Source of the DNA: Bog-375 sp049698695 | Lineage (GTDB): Bacteria; Acidobacteriota; Terriglobia; Bryobacterales; Bryobacteraceae | Assembly (NCBI GenBank): GCA_049698695.1 | Contig: JBAVYH010000201.1 | Span: forward strand, 1-64,000 | Direction of reading: 5' to 3' | Length of the DNA stretch: 64,000 nucleotides | In this document: in pieces, positions 44,783 to 53,817 of the stretch | Layout: every line of letters begins with the position of its first letter | Numbering within the stretch: the stretch's first letter is position 1 | Position numbers and translations under genes: made by a program | The notes under the pieces: generated by a model | What the model saw: the letters and a program-made list of their open reading frames with translations, nothing else | What the model was told of the DNA's origin: nothing | The model's database searches: none

Positions 44783-45717
44783 GCTTGACTCGTCGGTCGC
44801 GCCTTCGCGCGCTTGCCAAAATCAACCTGGAGCTGCGCGTGCTCGCCGAGCGGGCCGACGGCTACCACGAGCTGCGCACCGTCTTTCACACGATTTCCCT
44901 CGCCGACTCGATCGACATCGCCTTCACGCCCGCGCGCCGGACCACCATTGAACTGGTGGACGATCTGCATCTAGCGGATAACATCGTCGTGCGCGCGGCC
45001 TGCGCCGCGATGGATGCCATGCGCCTCACCGGCCGCGTGGAGATGCGGCTCAAGAAGCGAATCCCGATGGGCGCGGGCCTGGGCGGAGGTTCGTCGGACG
45101 CAGCCGCCGTGCTGTTGGCGCTGCCGGTGCTGGCGGGGCGCAGCCTGCCGATGGATCGCTTGCGCCAGCTCGGTGAGCAGTTGGGCAGCGACGTACCTTT
45201 CTTTCTATTCGGCGGCGCCGCGGTGGGCATCGGACGCGGTACGGAACTGTTTCCGCTCCCGGACGGCAAGCCGTTGAGCGGCATTCTGGTTTCCCCCGGG
45301 ATTCATATTTCAACAGCCGAAGCATACCGTCTGCTGAATTCGCGTTTGACAAGCGAATCTCAACAAAATAAAATGGTTACTTTCCAGTCGCGGGTGTGGG
45401 ACGGGGGTGTCTCCAGGGCCGCTTGCAACGATTTTGAAACGGTGGCTGTGGAGCAGCATGGCATCATCGGCGCGATCAAGAGACGGCTGCTGCGCGCCGG
45501 AGCTTCGATGGCGCTGATGAGCGGCAGCGGCTCGGCCGTGTTTGGAATTTTCCCCAGCTCCGCCCAGGCATCCGAAGTTTTTAGGGTCTTCCGAAAAGAA
45601 AAGGCGTTTCGCTTTTCCCTGGTGAGCCGCGCGCGTTATCGCGCCATGTGGTGGCGGGCACTGGAAGAGCAGAGTAGCGCGAAAGTATGGCCTCCCCGAA
45701 ACCGAAAAGAGCGATGA
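44779..45717 (+). CDS. ispE: CDP-methylerythritol kinase IspE
   Basis: This 312-residue GHMP kinase phosphorylates 4-diphosphocytidyl-2-C-methylerythritol in the MEP isoprenoid route. 'ALAKINLELRVLAERADGYHEL' is the usual start, 'PMGAGLGGGSSDAAAVLLAL' is the ATP loop and 'ALMSGSGSAVFGIF' the third GHMP motif. It overlaps apt by four bases and prs begins inside its stop (ATGA). This ispE-prs-rplY-pth order is conserved in several phyla. Confidence 0.94.
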   Translation: MSLTRRSRLRALAKINLELRVLAERADGYHELRTVFHTISLADSIDIAFTPARRTTIELVDDLHLADNIVVRAACAAMDAMRLTGRVEMRLKKRIPMGAGLGGGSSDAAAVLLALPVLAGRSLPMDRLRQLGEQLGSDVPFFLFGGAAVGIGRGTELFPLPDGKPLSGILVSPGIHISTAEAYRLLNSRLTSESQQNKMVTFQSRVWDGGVSRAACNDFETVAVEQHGIIGAIKRRLLRAGASMALMSGSGSAVFGIFPSSAQASEVFRVFRKEKAFRFSLVSRARYRAMWWRALEEQSSAKVWPPRNRKER

Positions 45718-46661
45718 GTCACGACCGGCTGCAACTGTTCACGGGCAACGCCAATCCGGCGCTGTCGCAGGAAATCGCCCAGCACCTGAACACCGCGCTG
45801 GGCGCATGCACGGTGAGGCAGTTCGCCGATGGCGAAATCCACCTGCAGATCCAGGAGAACGTGCGCGGCGCCGACGTCTTCGTCATCCAGCCGACCTGCA
45901 AGCCGGTGGAGCGCAACCTGATGGAGCTGCTGCTGATGATGCAGGCGCTGAAACTCGCCTCGGCGGAGCGCATCACGGCAGTGTTACCCTATTATGGGTA
46001 CGCGCGGCAGGATCGGAAAGACAAGCCGCGAGTGCCGATTTCCGCCAAGCTGGTGGCGGGGCTGCTCGAATCCGCCGGCGCGGACCGCGTGCTGACGCTC
46101 GATTTGCACGCCGCGCAGATTCAGGGGTTCTTCGATATCCCGGTGGATCACCTGTTCGCCTCGCCGGTGATGATCGAGTATTTCCGGGCGCAGAACCTGC
46201 CGGATGTGACGGTGGTTTCGCCGGATGCCGGCGGCGTGGAGCGGGCGCGGGCGTTCGCCAAGCGGCTGAATTCGTCGCCGTTGGCGATTATCGATAAGCG
46301 GCGCGAAGAGGCCAACGTCGCCGAAGTGATGAACGTGGTGGGCGACGTGGAAGGGCGCCACTGCCTGCTGGTGGACGATCTCATCGACACCGCCGGCACG
46401 CTAGTGAAGGGCGCCGAAGCGTTGCTCGAAAAAGGCGCGGCCAGCGTTTCGGCCTGCGCCACCCACGCGGTGCTGTCCGGTCTGGCGGTAGAGCGGATCG
46501 AGGCATCCGCGCTGAAGGAAGTGGTTTTTACGAATTCGATTCCGCTGGCCGACGAGGCGAAGCGGTCGAGCCGAATCAAGGCGTTGTCGGTCGGGAATTT
46601 GCTGGCGGAAGCTATCCGGTCGATTCACGAAGAGACTTCGGTGAGCGTGCTGTTTATTTGA
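45714..46661 (+). CDS. prs: Ribose-phosphate pyrophosphokinase
   Basis: This 315-residue enzyme makes PRPP from ribose 5-phosphate and ATP. 'LQLFTGNANPALSQEIAQHL' is the standard start, 'YGYARQDRKDKPRVPISAKLVA' the ATP-binding flexible region, 'DLHAAQIQGFFDIPVDHL' and 'CLLVDDLIDTAGTLVKGAEAL' the ribose 5-phosphate loop. The ATG at 45714 overlaps the ispE stop by four bases. A start at 45687 would add nine residues. Confidence 0.95.
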   Translation: MSHDRLQLFTGNANPALSQEIAQHLNTALGACTVRQFADGEIHLQIQENVRGADVFVIQPTCKPVERNLMELLLMMQALKLASAERITAVLPYYGYARQDRKDKPRVPISAKLVAGLLESAGADRVLTLDLHAAQIQGFFDIPVDHLFASPVMIEYFRAQNLPDVTVVSPDAGGVERARAFAKRLNSSPLAIIDKRREEANVAEVMNVVGDVEGRHCLLVDDLIDTAGTLVKGAEALLEKGAASVSACATHAVLSGLAVERIEASALKEVVFTNSIPLADEAKRSSRIKALSVGNLLAEAIRSIHEETSVSVLFI

Positions 46662-46791
46662 AGGTGGGGCCGGCTGACCCCGGTTCCAGCGAGATTGGTT
46701 TTTTAGGGCCGGGCAGCAGCCGTCCGGGCCGCAACCCACGTCAGCCCCTCGCGGGGTGAACCGGACTTGCGGGGAATAAAGGAGAGTTTGC
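46662..46791 (+). other. Leader region before rplY
   Basis: These 130 bases separate prs from the ribosomal protein cluster. They contain possible hairpins (a GGCCGGG...CCGGGCC pair near 46707-46733 and CCCC-TCGC-GGGG near 46745-46757) and AAAGGAGAG before the GTG. A small terminator or a leader is possible; no T-run follows the first stem in the usual way. Confidence 0.3.
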
Positions 46792-47514
<723 letters not shown>

Positions 47515-47520
47515 GCTTCC

Positions 47521-48111
47521 ATGTTCCTGGTGGCCGGTCTGGGGAATCCGGGCGAGGAGTACGTGCGCACGCCGCATAACCTCGGGTTTCTCACCATTGA
47601 CCGGCTGGCTGAGCGGCACGGCATCCGCGTCACCCGGAAGGATTCCAGAGCGCTCGTCGGGTTGGGCGAAATCGACGGGCATGAGGTGATGCTGGCCAAA
47701 CCGCAAACGTATATGAATCTCAGCGGCACTTCGCTCGCGCCGCTGATGGAGAAGCACTCCGTTCCGGCGGATCGCCTGGTGGTGGTTTACGACGAACTGG
47801 ATCTGCCGTGGCTCGCGCTGCGCATCAAGCCGAAAGGCACGGCGGCCGGCCACAAAGGCATGATATCGGTGATCGCGAGCCTGGGAACCAGCCAGGTGGC
47901 GCGGGTGCGGTTGGGAATTCATCCGGGCCGCCCGCTGCGGAGCGGCGCGGAATTTGTGCTGGCGCCGGTCGGGCGCTCACAGCAAAAGGAATTGGACGAA
48001 TTCGTCGGCTATGCGGCCGATGCGGTTCGTTCGATAATCGCCGAGGGCGTCGTTAAGGCCATGACGAAATTCAATCGTCGCGCCCCAGGCTCAAACATAG
48101 AGGAAGCATGA
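47521..48111 (+). CDS. pth: Peptidyl-tRNA hydrolase
   Basis: This 196-residue enzyme recycles tRNA from stalled peptidyl-tRNA. 'LVAGLGNPGEEYVRTPHNLGF' contains the Asn and catalytic His, 'LAKPQTYMNLSG' and 'VVVYDELDLPW' the Asp, and 'GTAAGHKGMISVIASLGT' the second signature. It lies between rplY and rpsF and overlaps rpsF by four bases. Confidence 0.95.
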   Translation: MFLVAGLGNPGEEYVRTPHNLGFLTIDRLAERHGIRVTRKDSRALVGLGEIDGHEVMLAKPQTYMNLSGTSLAPLMEKHSVPADRLVVVYDELDLPWLALRIKPKGTAAGHKGMISVIASLGTSQVARVRLGIHPGRPLRSGAEFVLAPVGRSQQKELDEFVGYAADAVRSIIAEGVVKAMTKFNRRAPGSNIEEA

Positions 48112-48554
48112 GGATTTACGAAGAGCTATTCATCGTTAAGCCGGACGCGCCGGACGAGGAAGTCGACCAGTTCGTCGAGCAGTTGCGAACTCAGTTGACG
48201 GCCGCGGGCGTCACCGTGGACAAAGTCGAAAAATGGGGCAAGCGCCGCCTGGCATACCGGGTGGACAAGTACCGCGAGGGCGCATACGTGCTGCTCGAAT
48301 TCACCGCCGAGGCGGATACCGTAAAGGAACTCGAGCGCCGCTTGCGCGTCTCGGACCTGGTGATCAAGTTCCTCACCGTGCGCGTGGATCAGACGCGCAA
48401 GCGCCTGGACAAGCGGAAGAAGCAGCGCGACAAGCGGGCCGCCAAGCGCGCCGCCAGCGCGCCGCCGCCCGCCGCGGCTGCTCCCGGTGCACCCCAGAGC
48501 GCGGCCCACACGGGCGAGGCGCCGGCCATGCCCGGCCAGCCGAAGGAGAATTAA
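48108..48554 (+). CDS. rpsF: 30S ribosomal protein S6
   Basis: This 148-residue protein starts with the S6 domain (about residues 1-100: 'RIYEELFIVKPDAPDEEVDQF', 'VEKWGKRRLAYRVDKYREGAY'). A 45-residue basic then Ala/Pro-rich tail follows that most S6 proteins lack. It binds S18 on the small subunit. The start overlaps pth by four bases. rpsR follows directly, without the ssb gene often found between them. Confidence 0.95.
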   Translation: MRIYEELFIVKPDAPDEEVDQFVEQLRTQLTAAGVTVDKVEKWGKRRLAYRVDKYREGAYVLLEFTAEADTVKELERRLRVSDLVIKFLTVRVDQTRKRLDKRKKQRDKRAAKRAASAPPPAAAAPGAPQSAAHTGEAPAMPGQPKEN

Positions 48555-48557
48555 GCC

Positions 48558-48857
48558 ATGGCGGAATTCAAAGGAAGACCAGGCAGCGCCGGACAGCGGC
48601 CCACCGGCGGCGACAAGGCCGTCGTTTCGCAGAAAAAACAATATTTCCGGCGCAAGAAGATCTGCCGTTTCTGCGTCGAGAAGATGGACGACATCAATTA
48701 CAAGGACGTCAAGACGCTGCATGCCTTCGTGGCGGAGCGCGGCAAGATCGTCCCGCGCCGCATCTCGGGCGTGTGCGCGCCGCATCAGCGGCGGCTTACC
48801 GACGCCATCAAAAAGGCGCGCAACATCGCCCTGCTGCCCTTCGCGGCGCAGAACTAG
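48558..48857 (+). CDS. rpsR: 30S ribosomal protein S18
   Basis: This 99-residue protein has a 30-residue N-terminal extension and then the S18 core: 'KKICRFCVEKMDDINYKDVKTL' and 'RGKIVPRRISGVCAPHQRRL'. It pairs with S6. The ATG follows rpsF by three bases. Confidence 0.95.
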   Translation: MAEFKGRPGSAGQRPTGGDKAVVSQKKQYFRRKKICRFCVEKMDDINYKDVKTLHAFVAERGKIVPRRISGVCAPHQRRLTDAIKKARNIALLPFAAQN

Positions 48858-48875
48858 GGGCAGGAGAAAACTCGC

Positions 48876-49322
48876 ATGGAAGTCATACTGAGAGAAGACG
48901 TGGAAAAGCTGGGCAACCGCGGCGACCTGGTGCGCGTGGCGCCGGGTTATGCGCGCAATTTTCTGCTGCCCAAACGCCTCGCCGTAGCTGCCACGGACGC
49001 CAACCGCAAGATCGTCGAACAGGAGCGCCAGGCGCACCTGCGCAAAGAAGCCCACTTGAAGAGCGAGGCCGAAGACCTGTCCAAACTTCTGACCGGCGTC
49101 AGCGTCACCATCCTGCAGAAGGCCGGCGAACAGGACCAGTTATTCGGCTCGGTCACCGCCAAGGACGTGGCCGACGCGCTGGCCGCCAAGAATTTCATCG
49201 TCGATCGCCGCAAGATCCAGCTCGACGAGCCCATCAAGCAGCTCGGCGAATTCAAGGTCCCGGTGAAGCTCCACAAGGACGTCATCGCCGAAGTCACGGT
49301 GGTGGTGGCGAAAGAAGACTAA
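48876..49322 (+). CDS. rplI: 50S ribosomal protein L9
   Basis: This 148-residue protein has the L9 N-terminal domain ('MEVILREDVEKLGNRGDLVRV', 'GYARNFLLPKRLAV'), a long connecting helix and the C-terminal domain. It binds 23S rRNA at the base of L1. AGGAG stands ten bases before the ATG. It is the last gene of the ribosomal run. Confidence 0.95.
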   Translation: MEVILREDVEKLGNRGDLVRVAPGYARNFLLPKRLAVAATDANRKIVEQERQAHLRKEAHLKSEAEDLSKLLTGVSVTILQKAGEQDQLFGSVTAKDVADALAAKNFIVDRRKIQLDEPIKQLGEFKVPVKLHKDVIAEVTVVVAKED

Positions 49323-49399
49323 CGCGCGCGGCTCAGAAACGCGGCTGTACCTTCCCAGTCACTGCCGAGCCGCCACGTCAGGGAGCGGGGCCGGGCCCG

Positions 49400-50200
49400 C
49401 TATGGCACCCAGGTTCTGAGAAACCGGCCCAGATGGCTCGCTTTCACCTCCGGCTGCGCGCCCGCTTCGGGCAGCAGCCAGACCTCGCCGCGGCGCCAGG
49501 CCTCGCCGCCAATGGTTCCGCTGCCCTCGATGGCGATCCATAGCTGACAATTGTGATGCTCCGGCATTTCCGTGGCGCCGGCTCCCAGCCGCACCAGTTC
49601 GGTGACGAATTGGCGCGCGCGCACCAACTCGTCGCGGTGCTCATTCACGCGCATCGGCTGAGCCGCTCCCGGATGCACGCTCAAATCGGCGATCGGCACC
49701 GCCTTCTCCACTTGGATGGGCCGCGGACGGCCATAGTCCCACAGGCGATAGGTGACATCGGAATTTTGCTGGATTTCGCAGAGCACGATGCCGGCCCCGA
49801 TGGCGTGAACCGTGTGAGCAGGCGTGAAGTAAGTCTCACCCGGTTTCACTTCGATCCAGTTCAGCAGGCGCTCCACCTCGCCGCTGCGCGTGGCTTCGAG
49901 CAGCCGCGCGCGCGTGATCGGCTCACGAAAACCAACCGCGATGGCCGCACCCGGCTCGGCTTCCAGGATGTGCCACATTTCGGTCTTGCCGCGCGGGCCA
50001 TCCTCGCCGTCATCGGGATGCACCTGCACCGACAGCCGTTCAGAGGTGAAGATCAGCTTCACCAGCAGCGGAAGCTCGCGATCGGCGACGAACCACGCTT
50101 CGCCAATGAGGCTGGCCGAGTTGGCAAACCACGGCTCCAGCCGCGTCTTACCCCATACTTTTTCGCGAAGCGACGGCGTGAGGCGAATGGCTTGAGTCAT
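49400..50200 (-). CDS. manA: Mannose-6-phosphate isomerase, class I (short)
   Basis: This 266-residue zinc enzyme converts mannose 6-phosphate and fructose 6-phosphate. 'LSVQVHPDDGEDGPRGKTEMW' holds the zinc ligands Gln, His and Glu, 'HTVHAIGAGIVLCEIQQNSD' the fourth ligand and Gln region, and 'TYRLWDYGR' the typical end of the first barrel. The short length is that of the Bacillus type. It could supply mannosyl units for the GH130/glycosyltransferase island, but the distance is 18 kb. Confidence 0.92.
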   Translation of the reverse strand: MTQAIRLTPSLREKVWGKTRLEPWFANSASLIGEAWFVADRELPLLVKLIFTSERLSVQVHPDDGEDGPRGKTEMWHILEAEPGAAIAVGFREPITRARLLEATRSGEVERLLNWIEVKPGETYFTPAHTVHAIGAGIVLCEIQQNSDVTYRLWDYGRPRPIQVEKAVPIADLSVHPGAAQPMRVNEHRDELVRARQFVTELVRLGAGATEMPEHHNCQLWIAIEGSGTIGGEAWRRGEVWLLPEAGAQPEVKASHLGRFLRTWVP

Positions 50201-50213
50201 AAAAGAAGGAATA

Positions 50214-50295
50214 TGAGCCGCAGATGAAACAGATAAACACTGATAAGCAAAAGGGGAGTTTTAATCCGTGTTTATCTGTGTTCATCCGTGGCTCA
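50214..50295. repeat. Long inverted repeat (31-bp arms)
   Basis: Arms at 50214-50244 (TGAGCCGCAGATGAAACAG...) and 50264-50295 (...TATCTGTGTTCATCCGTGG) are reverse complements apart from a few mismatches and one gap, separated by about 19 bases. The sequence recalls a 'gtttatctgtgttcatc' repeat that I know from intergenic regions in several soil phyla. It lies between manA and the aminotransferase on their transcript and could form a stable hairpin. Confidence 0.7.
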
Positions 50296-50324
50296 AACTG
50301 GTTTCTTGCCTCCTTGCGCGGCTG

Positions 50325-51527
50325 CTAACCCTTAAGAAACTGCCCGATGGCGCGCGTCGCCTGGCGGATGCGCTGCTCGTTCTCGACTAGGGCGAAGCGC
50401 ACGTGGCCCTCGCCGAGCGGTCCGAAACCGATGCCCGGCGAGACCGCCACCAGCGCTTTTTCGAGCAGCAGCTTGGAGAATTCGAGCGACCCTATGCTGC
50501 GGTAGCGCTCCGGCACCGCAGCCCATAGAAACATCGAACCGCGCGGTTTTTCCACCGGCCATCCGGCGCGCTTGAGCCCTGCCACCAGCACGTCGCGCCG
50601 CTTCTGATACACGGCGCAAATCTTGCGCGTATCCGCTTCGCACTCGCGCAGCGCAATGATCGAAGCGATCTGGATGGGCTGGAACACGCCGTAATCCAGG
50701 TAGCTCTTGATGCGCGCCAGCGCCGCAATCATCTTCGGGTTGCCCAGGCAGTAGCCCACGCGCCAGCCCGCCATGTTGTAGCTCTTCGACATTGAAAAGA
50801 TTTCAACCGCGATCTCCTTGGCACCATCCACCTGCAGGATGCTGGGCGGGCGGTAACCGTCGAAACCCAGGTCGGCATAGGCGAAATCGTGGATGATCAT
50901 GGTGCCGTGCGCCGCCGCCAGGTGCACGATTTCTTTCATGAAATCCAGGTCCACACACACCGTGGTGGGATTGTGCGGGAAGGAAATCAGCAGCATCTTG
51001 GGCTTGCGCGCGGCGGTGCGGTAGAAGCCTTCGAGCGCGTTGAGGAACGTCGGTGCATCCGGCATCGGCAGCACTTCGGCGGTTCCTTCCGCCATGATCA
51101 CGCCGTATTGGTGAATCGGGTACGCAGGGTTCGGCGAAACCACCACATCACCCGGACCGACGGTGGCGAACAGCAGGTGCGCCAGCGCATCCTTGGCGCC
51201 GATGGTGACGATGGCCTCGCGCTCCGGGTCCAGTTCCACGCCATAGTTACCGAGATAGCGCTTGGTGATTTCCTCCCGCAGCCTGGGAATTCCGCGCGAC
51301 TGCGAGTAGCGATGGTTGCGCGCGTTGCGTGCGGCCTCCACCAACTTGCTCACCACCACCCGCGGCGTAGCCCCATCCGGGTTGCCCATGCCCATGTCGA
51401 TGACGTCGATCTGGGCCGCGCGCGCCTTGGCGCGCATCTCGTTAATCACCGCGAATACATATGGCGGCAGCTTCTGAATTCGATAGAAGTCTTGTGAAGT
51501 TTCCGAAAGTGTGGTTGTTTCAGGCAC
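50325..51527 (-). CDS. PLP-dependent class I aminotransferase, AlaC-like
   Basis: This aminotransferase of about 400 residues has the AlaC/AlaA layout. 'KLPPYVFAVINEMRAKARA' and 'DVIDMGMGNPDG' start the fold, 'SFPHNPTTVCVDLDFMKE' is the substrate loop and 'EIFSMSKSYNMAGWRVGYCLG' contains the PLP lysine. It probably makes alanine or glutamate from pyruvate or 2-oxoglutarate. The GTG at 51527 gives a normal length; the frame is open further upstream. Confidence 0.88.
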   Translation of the reverse strand: MPETTTLSETSQDFYRIQKLPPYVFAVINEMRAKARAAQIDVIDMGMGNPDGATPRVVVSKLVEAARNARNHRYSQSRGIPRLREEITKRYLGNYGVELDPEREAIVTIGAKDALAHLLFATVGPGDVVVSPNPAYPIHQYGVIMAEGTAEVLPMPDAPTFLNALEGFYRTAARKPKMLLISFPHNPTTVCVDLDFMKEIVHLAAAHGTMIIHDFAYADLGFDGYRPPSILQVDGAKEIAVEIFSMSKSYNMAGWRVGYCLGNPKMIAALARIKSYLDYGVFQPIQIASIIALRECEADTRKICAVYQKRRDVLVAGLKRAGWPVEKPRGSMFLWAAVPERYRSIGSLEFSKLLLEKALVAVSPGIGFGPLGEGHVRFALVENEQRIRQATRAIGQFLKG

Positions 51528-51656
51528 TGCAATTATTTTACGACGGCGGGAGCGCGGGCCTCGGTCCCCTGGTAAGTGACGAATGCCAGCCGTGCGTACC
51601 GGCGCCCTTGGCATCGCGTGCTTGCGGCGATGTCATCCCGGCCCTTGGGGGCATCG

Positions 51657-52460
51657 TCAATAAGGCAGCGGATGGCGGTCGAGCGGGCCGGCTTTCTTGG
51701 AGTTGTCCGGCGGTGGCGCCTGGTTGCCGACGTGCGGCGGCTGGTAATTGCCGAAATCCAATTCCTTGTCGGTATAAGTGATGGGCCGGTCGATGACCAT
51801 TTCCACCGTGCTGCCGCGCTCCAGGATGGCATCGGGACCGCGCGAAACCAGCACGCCAATCAGACCGGCGGCAGCGCCGGCAGCAGCGCCCAGGCCGACT
51901 CCCATTCCGGGATGTCCCGCGACTGCCCCGATGATGCCGCCCACGCCGGCGCCGGCGGACGCGGTCTCCTCTACCGTCACCGCGTCTCCCGATTTATTGC
52001 TGTCACTCTTCACCTCACCCTCGTTGCCCAACCGGCCCCTGGAATCGCCATCCAGGCTGTTCAGGCGGCCGCGAAAATCGCGCGTTACGCCGTTGGGCAA
52101 TGTCAGCGAATCGAAGTGGATGTAAAGTTCGCCCAGGCCCTTCACCCGGCCGGGCCGCTTGATCTGGGTCACCGTTCCGGTGACGTAACTGCCCACCGGA
52201 ATCACGATCCGGCCGCCGGCCAGCACCGGAAATGCCGTCTCCAGGTAAACCGTGTCGCCCACCGCGGAGCGCTTGGTGCTGATGCTGTTGATCAAGCTGA
52301 GCGGGAGCTTGGTCCCAGGCGCCACGGTGTATCCGGTCCCGGCGTCTGCCGCCTTGACGCCCGGCACGCACGGATCCGCGGCGGCGCCCGCCGCCGGCTG
52401 CTGCGCCATCACCGCAGCCAGTGCCAGAAAACAGACCGCCATCACACGAAGAAACGACAT
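51657..52460 (-). CDS. Secreted glycine-zipper protein (paralogue)
   Basis: This 267-residue exported protein has a signal peptide ending near 'LAAVMAQQ'. Its body matches the C-terminal half of the protein at 168-1277: 'VAPGTKLPLSLINSISTKRS', 'GELYIHFDSLTLPNGVTRDF', a Gly/Ala-rich stretch of about 40 residues ('GAAAGAAAGLIGVLVS') and an ending 'STVEMVIDRPITY'. The function is unknown. A perfect 16-bp palindrome lies 55 bases upstream. Confidence 0.8.
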   Translation of the reverse strand: MSFLRVMAVCFLALAAVMAQQPAAGAAADPCVPGVKAADAGTGYTVAPGTKLPLSLINSISTKRSAVGDTVYLETAFPVLAGGRIVIPVGSYVTGTVTQIKRPGRVKGLGELYIHFDSLTLPNGVTRDFRGRLNSLDGDSRGRLGNEGEVKSDSNKSGDAVTVEETASAGAGVGGIIGAVAGHPGMGVGLGAAAGAAAGLIGVLVSRGPDAILERGSTVEMVIDRPITYTDKELDFGNYQPPHVGNQAPPPDNSKKAGPLDRHPLPY

Positions 52461-52514
52461 GCGCGCCTCCTTCTTATTCTAGGGCCGCTCGAGCGATTGC
52501 CGCCTGGGGAATCC

Positions 52515-52530
52515 GGTCGTCCGGACGACC
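52515..52530. promoter_or_regulatory. 16-bp perfect palindrome
   Basis: GGTCGTCC followed directly by GGACGACC is a perfect palindrome without a loop, a shape more like a protein-binding site than a hairpin. It lies about 55 bases upstream of the leftward glycine-zipper gene, where an operator would be. No cognate regulator is in sight. Confidence 0.4.
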
Positions 52531-52592
52531 TTCGGCGCAACCCGCCTGCATATGAAACGCACCCAGCATCGGATGCGTTACGTAAGCTGGGC

Positions 52593-53402
52593 TTAGTCCA
52601 CGGCCAGCTTGATGGATGGGATACTGATCTGCGGTCCAATCTGCACGCGGATCTCCGGATTCGCGCCGGTACCTGGCGGGATCGTGAAGTTGATCTGGTA
52701 CAGGCCCGAGTACCCCGGGGTCACGCCGGCGTAGAGAACCAGGTGCGAATCGATGGCGGCGCCGTTCAGCAGCACCTGCAGGGTGGTCATGGCCGTGATG
52801 TAAGCGGCGGATTGGGCCACCACTCCCGACGCCCATGGCGGATCCGTGTGGCCCAGACCGGTGGCATAGAGCACGGCTATGTCGCCTGCGTGCGCCGGCA
52901 CGTCGGACGTCATCAGCGTGTAGTTGGTGTTCCAATCTTGCGCGATGGCGAAGCCGCCATTCATTACGAACAGCGCGGGCGCGGCGTCAACCAAGGTGAC
53001 CGTCACCGTAGGACCGCACACGCCTTGGCGCACCACGGTGACGGTGACATCACCCGGAATCTGGTCGGAGGGCACCAGAAAATTGATTTGCGTGGGCGAG
53101 ACATACAACAGTGGCACCGGCTCCACGCTGTCCACGTAAAGGCGCACCTCTGCCAGTTCATTGGGCAGACTGCCGGCCGCCAGGTTGTCGGGGGTAACCG
53201 ATTCGGTAGTCCAGGCGAGGTTGGCGCCGAACAGCGAAAGCACCGAGCTTGGAGCAAATGGCCCCGGTGAGTAATCCGAGGCATTCACAATGCCGGCGGC
53301 GGTGTAGGCAGGCGCTTGCGCCCACAAATTGATGCAAAGTGCCACACCAACCAGCACACTAACGCGCAGCGACTGGAACGGGCGGAATTGTGACCCTAAC
53401 AT
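52593..53402 (-). CDS. Secreted protein with TIGR03437-type domain
   Basis: This is a 269-residue exported protein with signal peptide ('VSVLVGVALCINLWAQA'). Nearly all the mature part is the domain known from Solibacter-type acidobacteria: 'AGIVNASDYSPGPFAPSSVLSLFG', 'RLYVDSVEPVPLLYVSPTQINFLVP', 'LYATGLGHTDPP' and 'YSGLYQINFTIP'. The domain usually sits at the C-terminus of much larger secreted proteins, so a stand-alone copy is unusual. Its role is unknown. The ATG at 53402 is chosen because of the signal peptide. Confidence 0.85.
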   Translation of the reverse strand: MLGSQFRPFQSLRVSVLVGVALCINLWAQAPAYTAAGIVNASDYSPGPFAPSSVLSLFGANLAWTTESVTPDNLAAGSLPNELAEVRLYVDSVEPVPLLYVSPTQINFLVPSDQIPGDVTVTVVRQGVCGPTVTVTLVDAAPALFVMNGGFAIAQDWNTNYTLMTSDVPAHAGDIAVLYATGLGHTDPPWASGVVAQSAAYITAMTTLQVLLNGAAIDSHLVLYAGVTPGYSGLYQINFTIPPGTGANPEIRVQIGPQISIPSIKLAVD

Positions 53403-53817
53403 GCTCGGTTGCCGTTCGTGGTAGTGTCTCGACATCTAGAAGACTCTCACTCCAGGGAGCCGTTCGTCGGGTACTGTCGCTCCTAAACAGGTAAGGGATA
53501 GTTGGGGTTACGGCTGGTACTGCAGCTAGTCCATTGGATATACGGGATAACGGGGTCTGAAAGGGCTTCCCCCTTACTTTGGTTAACATCGGCGGTCCAT
53601 AGGGGATCTACATGCGGTGGGCCGGCGCGGGCCGGTAGTCGCTGAGGTGGTGCGCGGTCGCGATTCGCGCAGTGCTTTTGATCACGTTGTGCACAGTGGG
53701 CGTCATTGACGTCAGTAGCACCGAAGCGTAGGGTCTATGCAGAGGACTATCAGGGCGAATACGCGCTTTGGCCGTTGGAGTGGCAGTTCTCGGTGTTGCC
53801 CGGAGTAGGAGGTTTCA
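53403..53817. other. Intergenic region between divergent secreted genes
   Basis: These 415 bases separate the TIGR03437-type gene from a rightward gene. I see no gene, no RNA fold and no consensus promoter pair. TGACGTCA at 53707-53714 is a short palindrome, probably by chance. The right end has GTAGGAGG, the ribosome site of the next gene. Confidence 0.5.

Noticed and set aside
53707..53714. TGACGTCA palindrome as an operator
   Set aside because: Eight bases of symmetry are expected by chance in this length of sequence, and no second copy is seen nearby.
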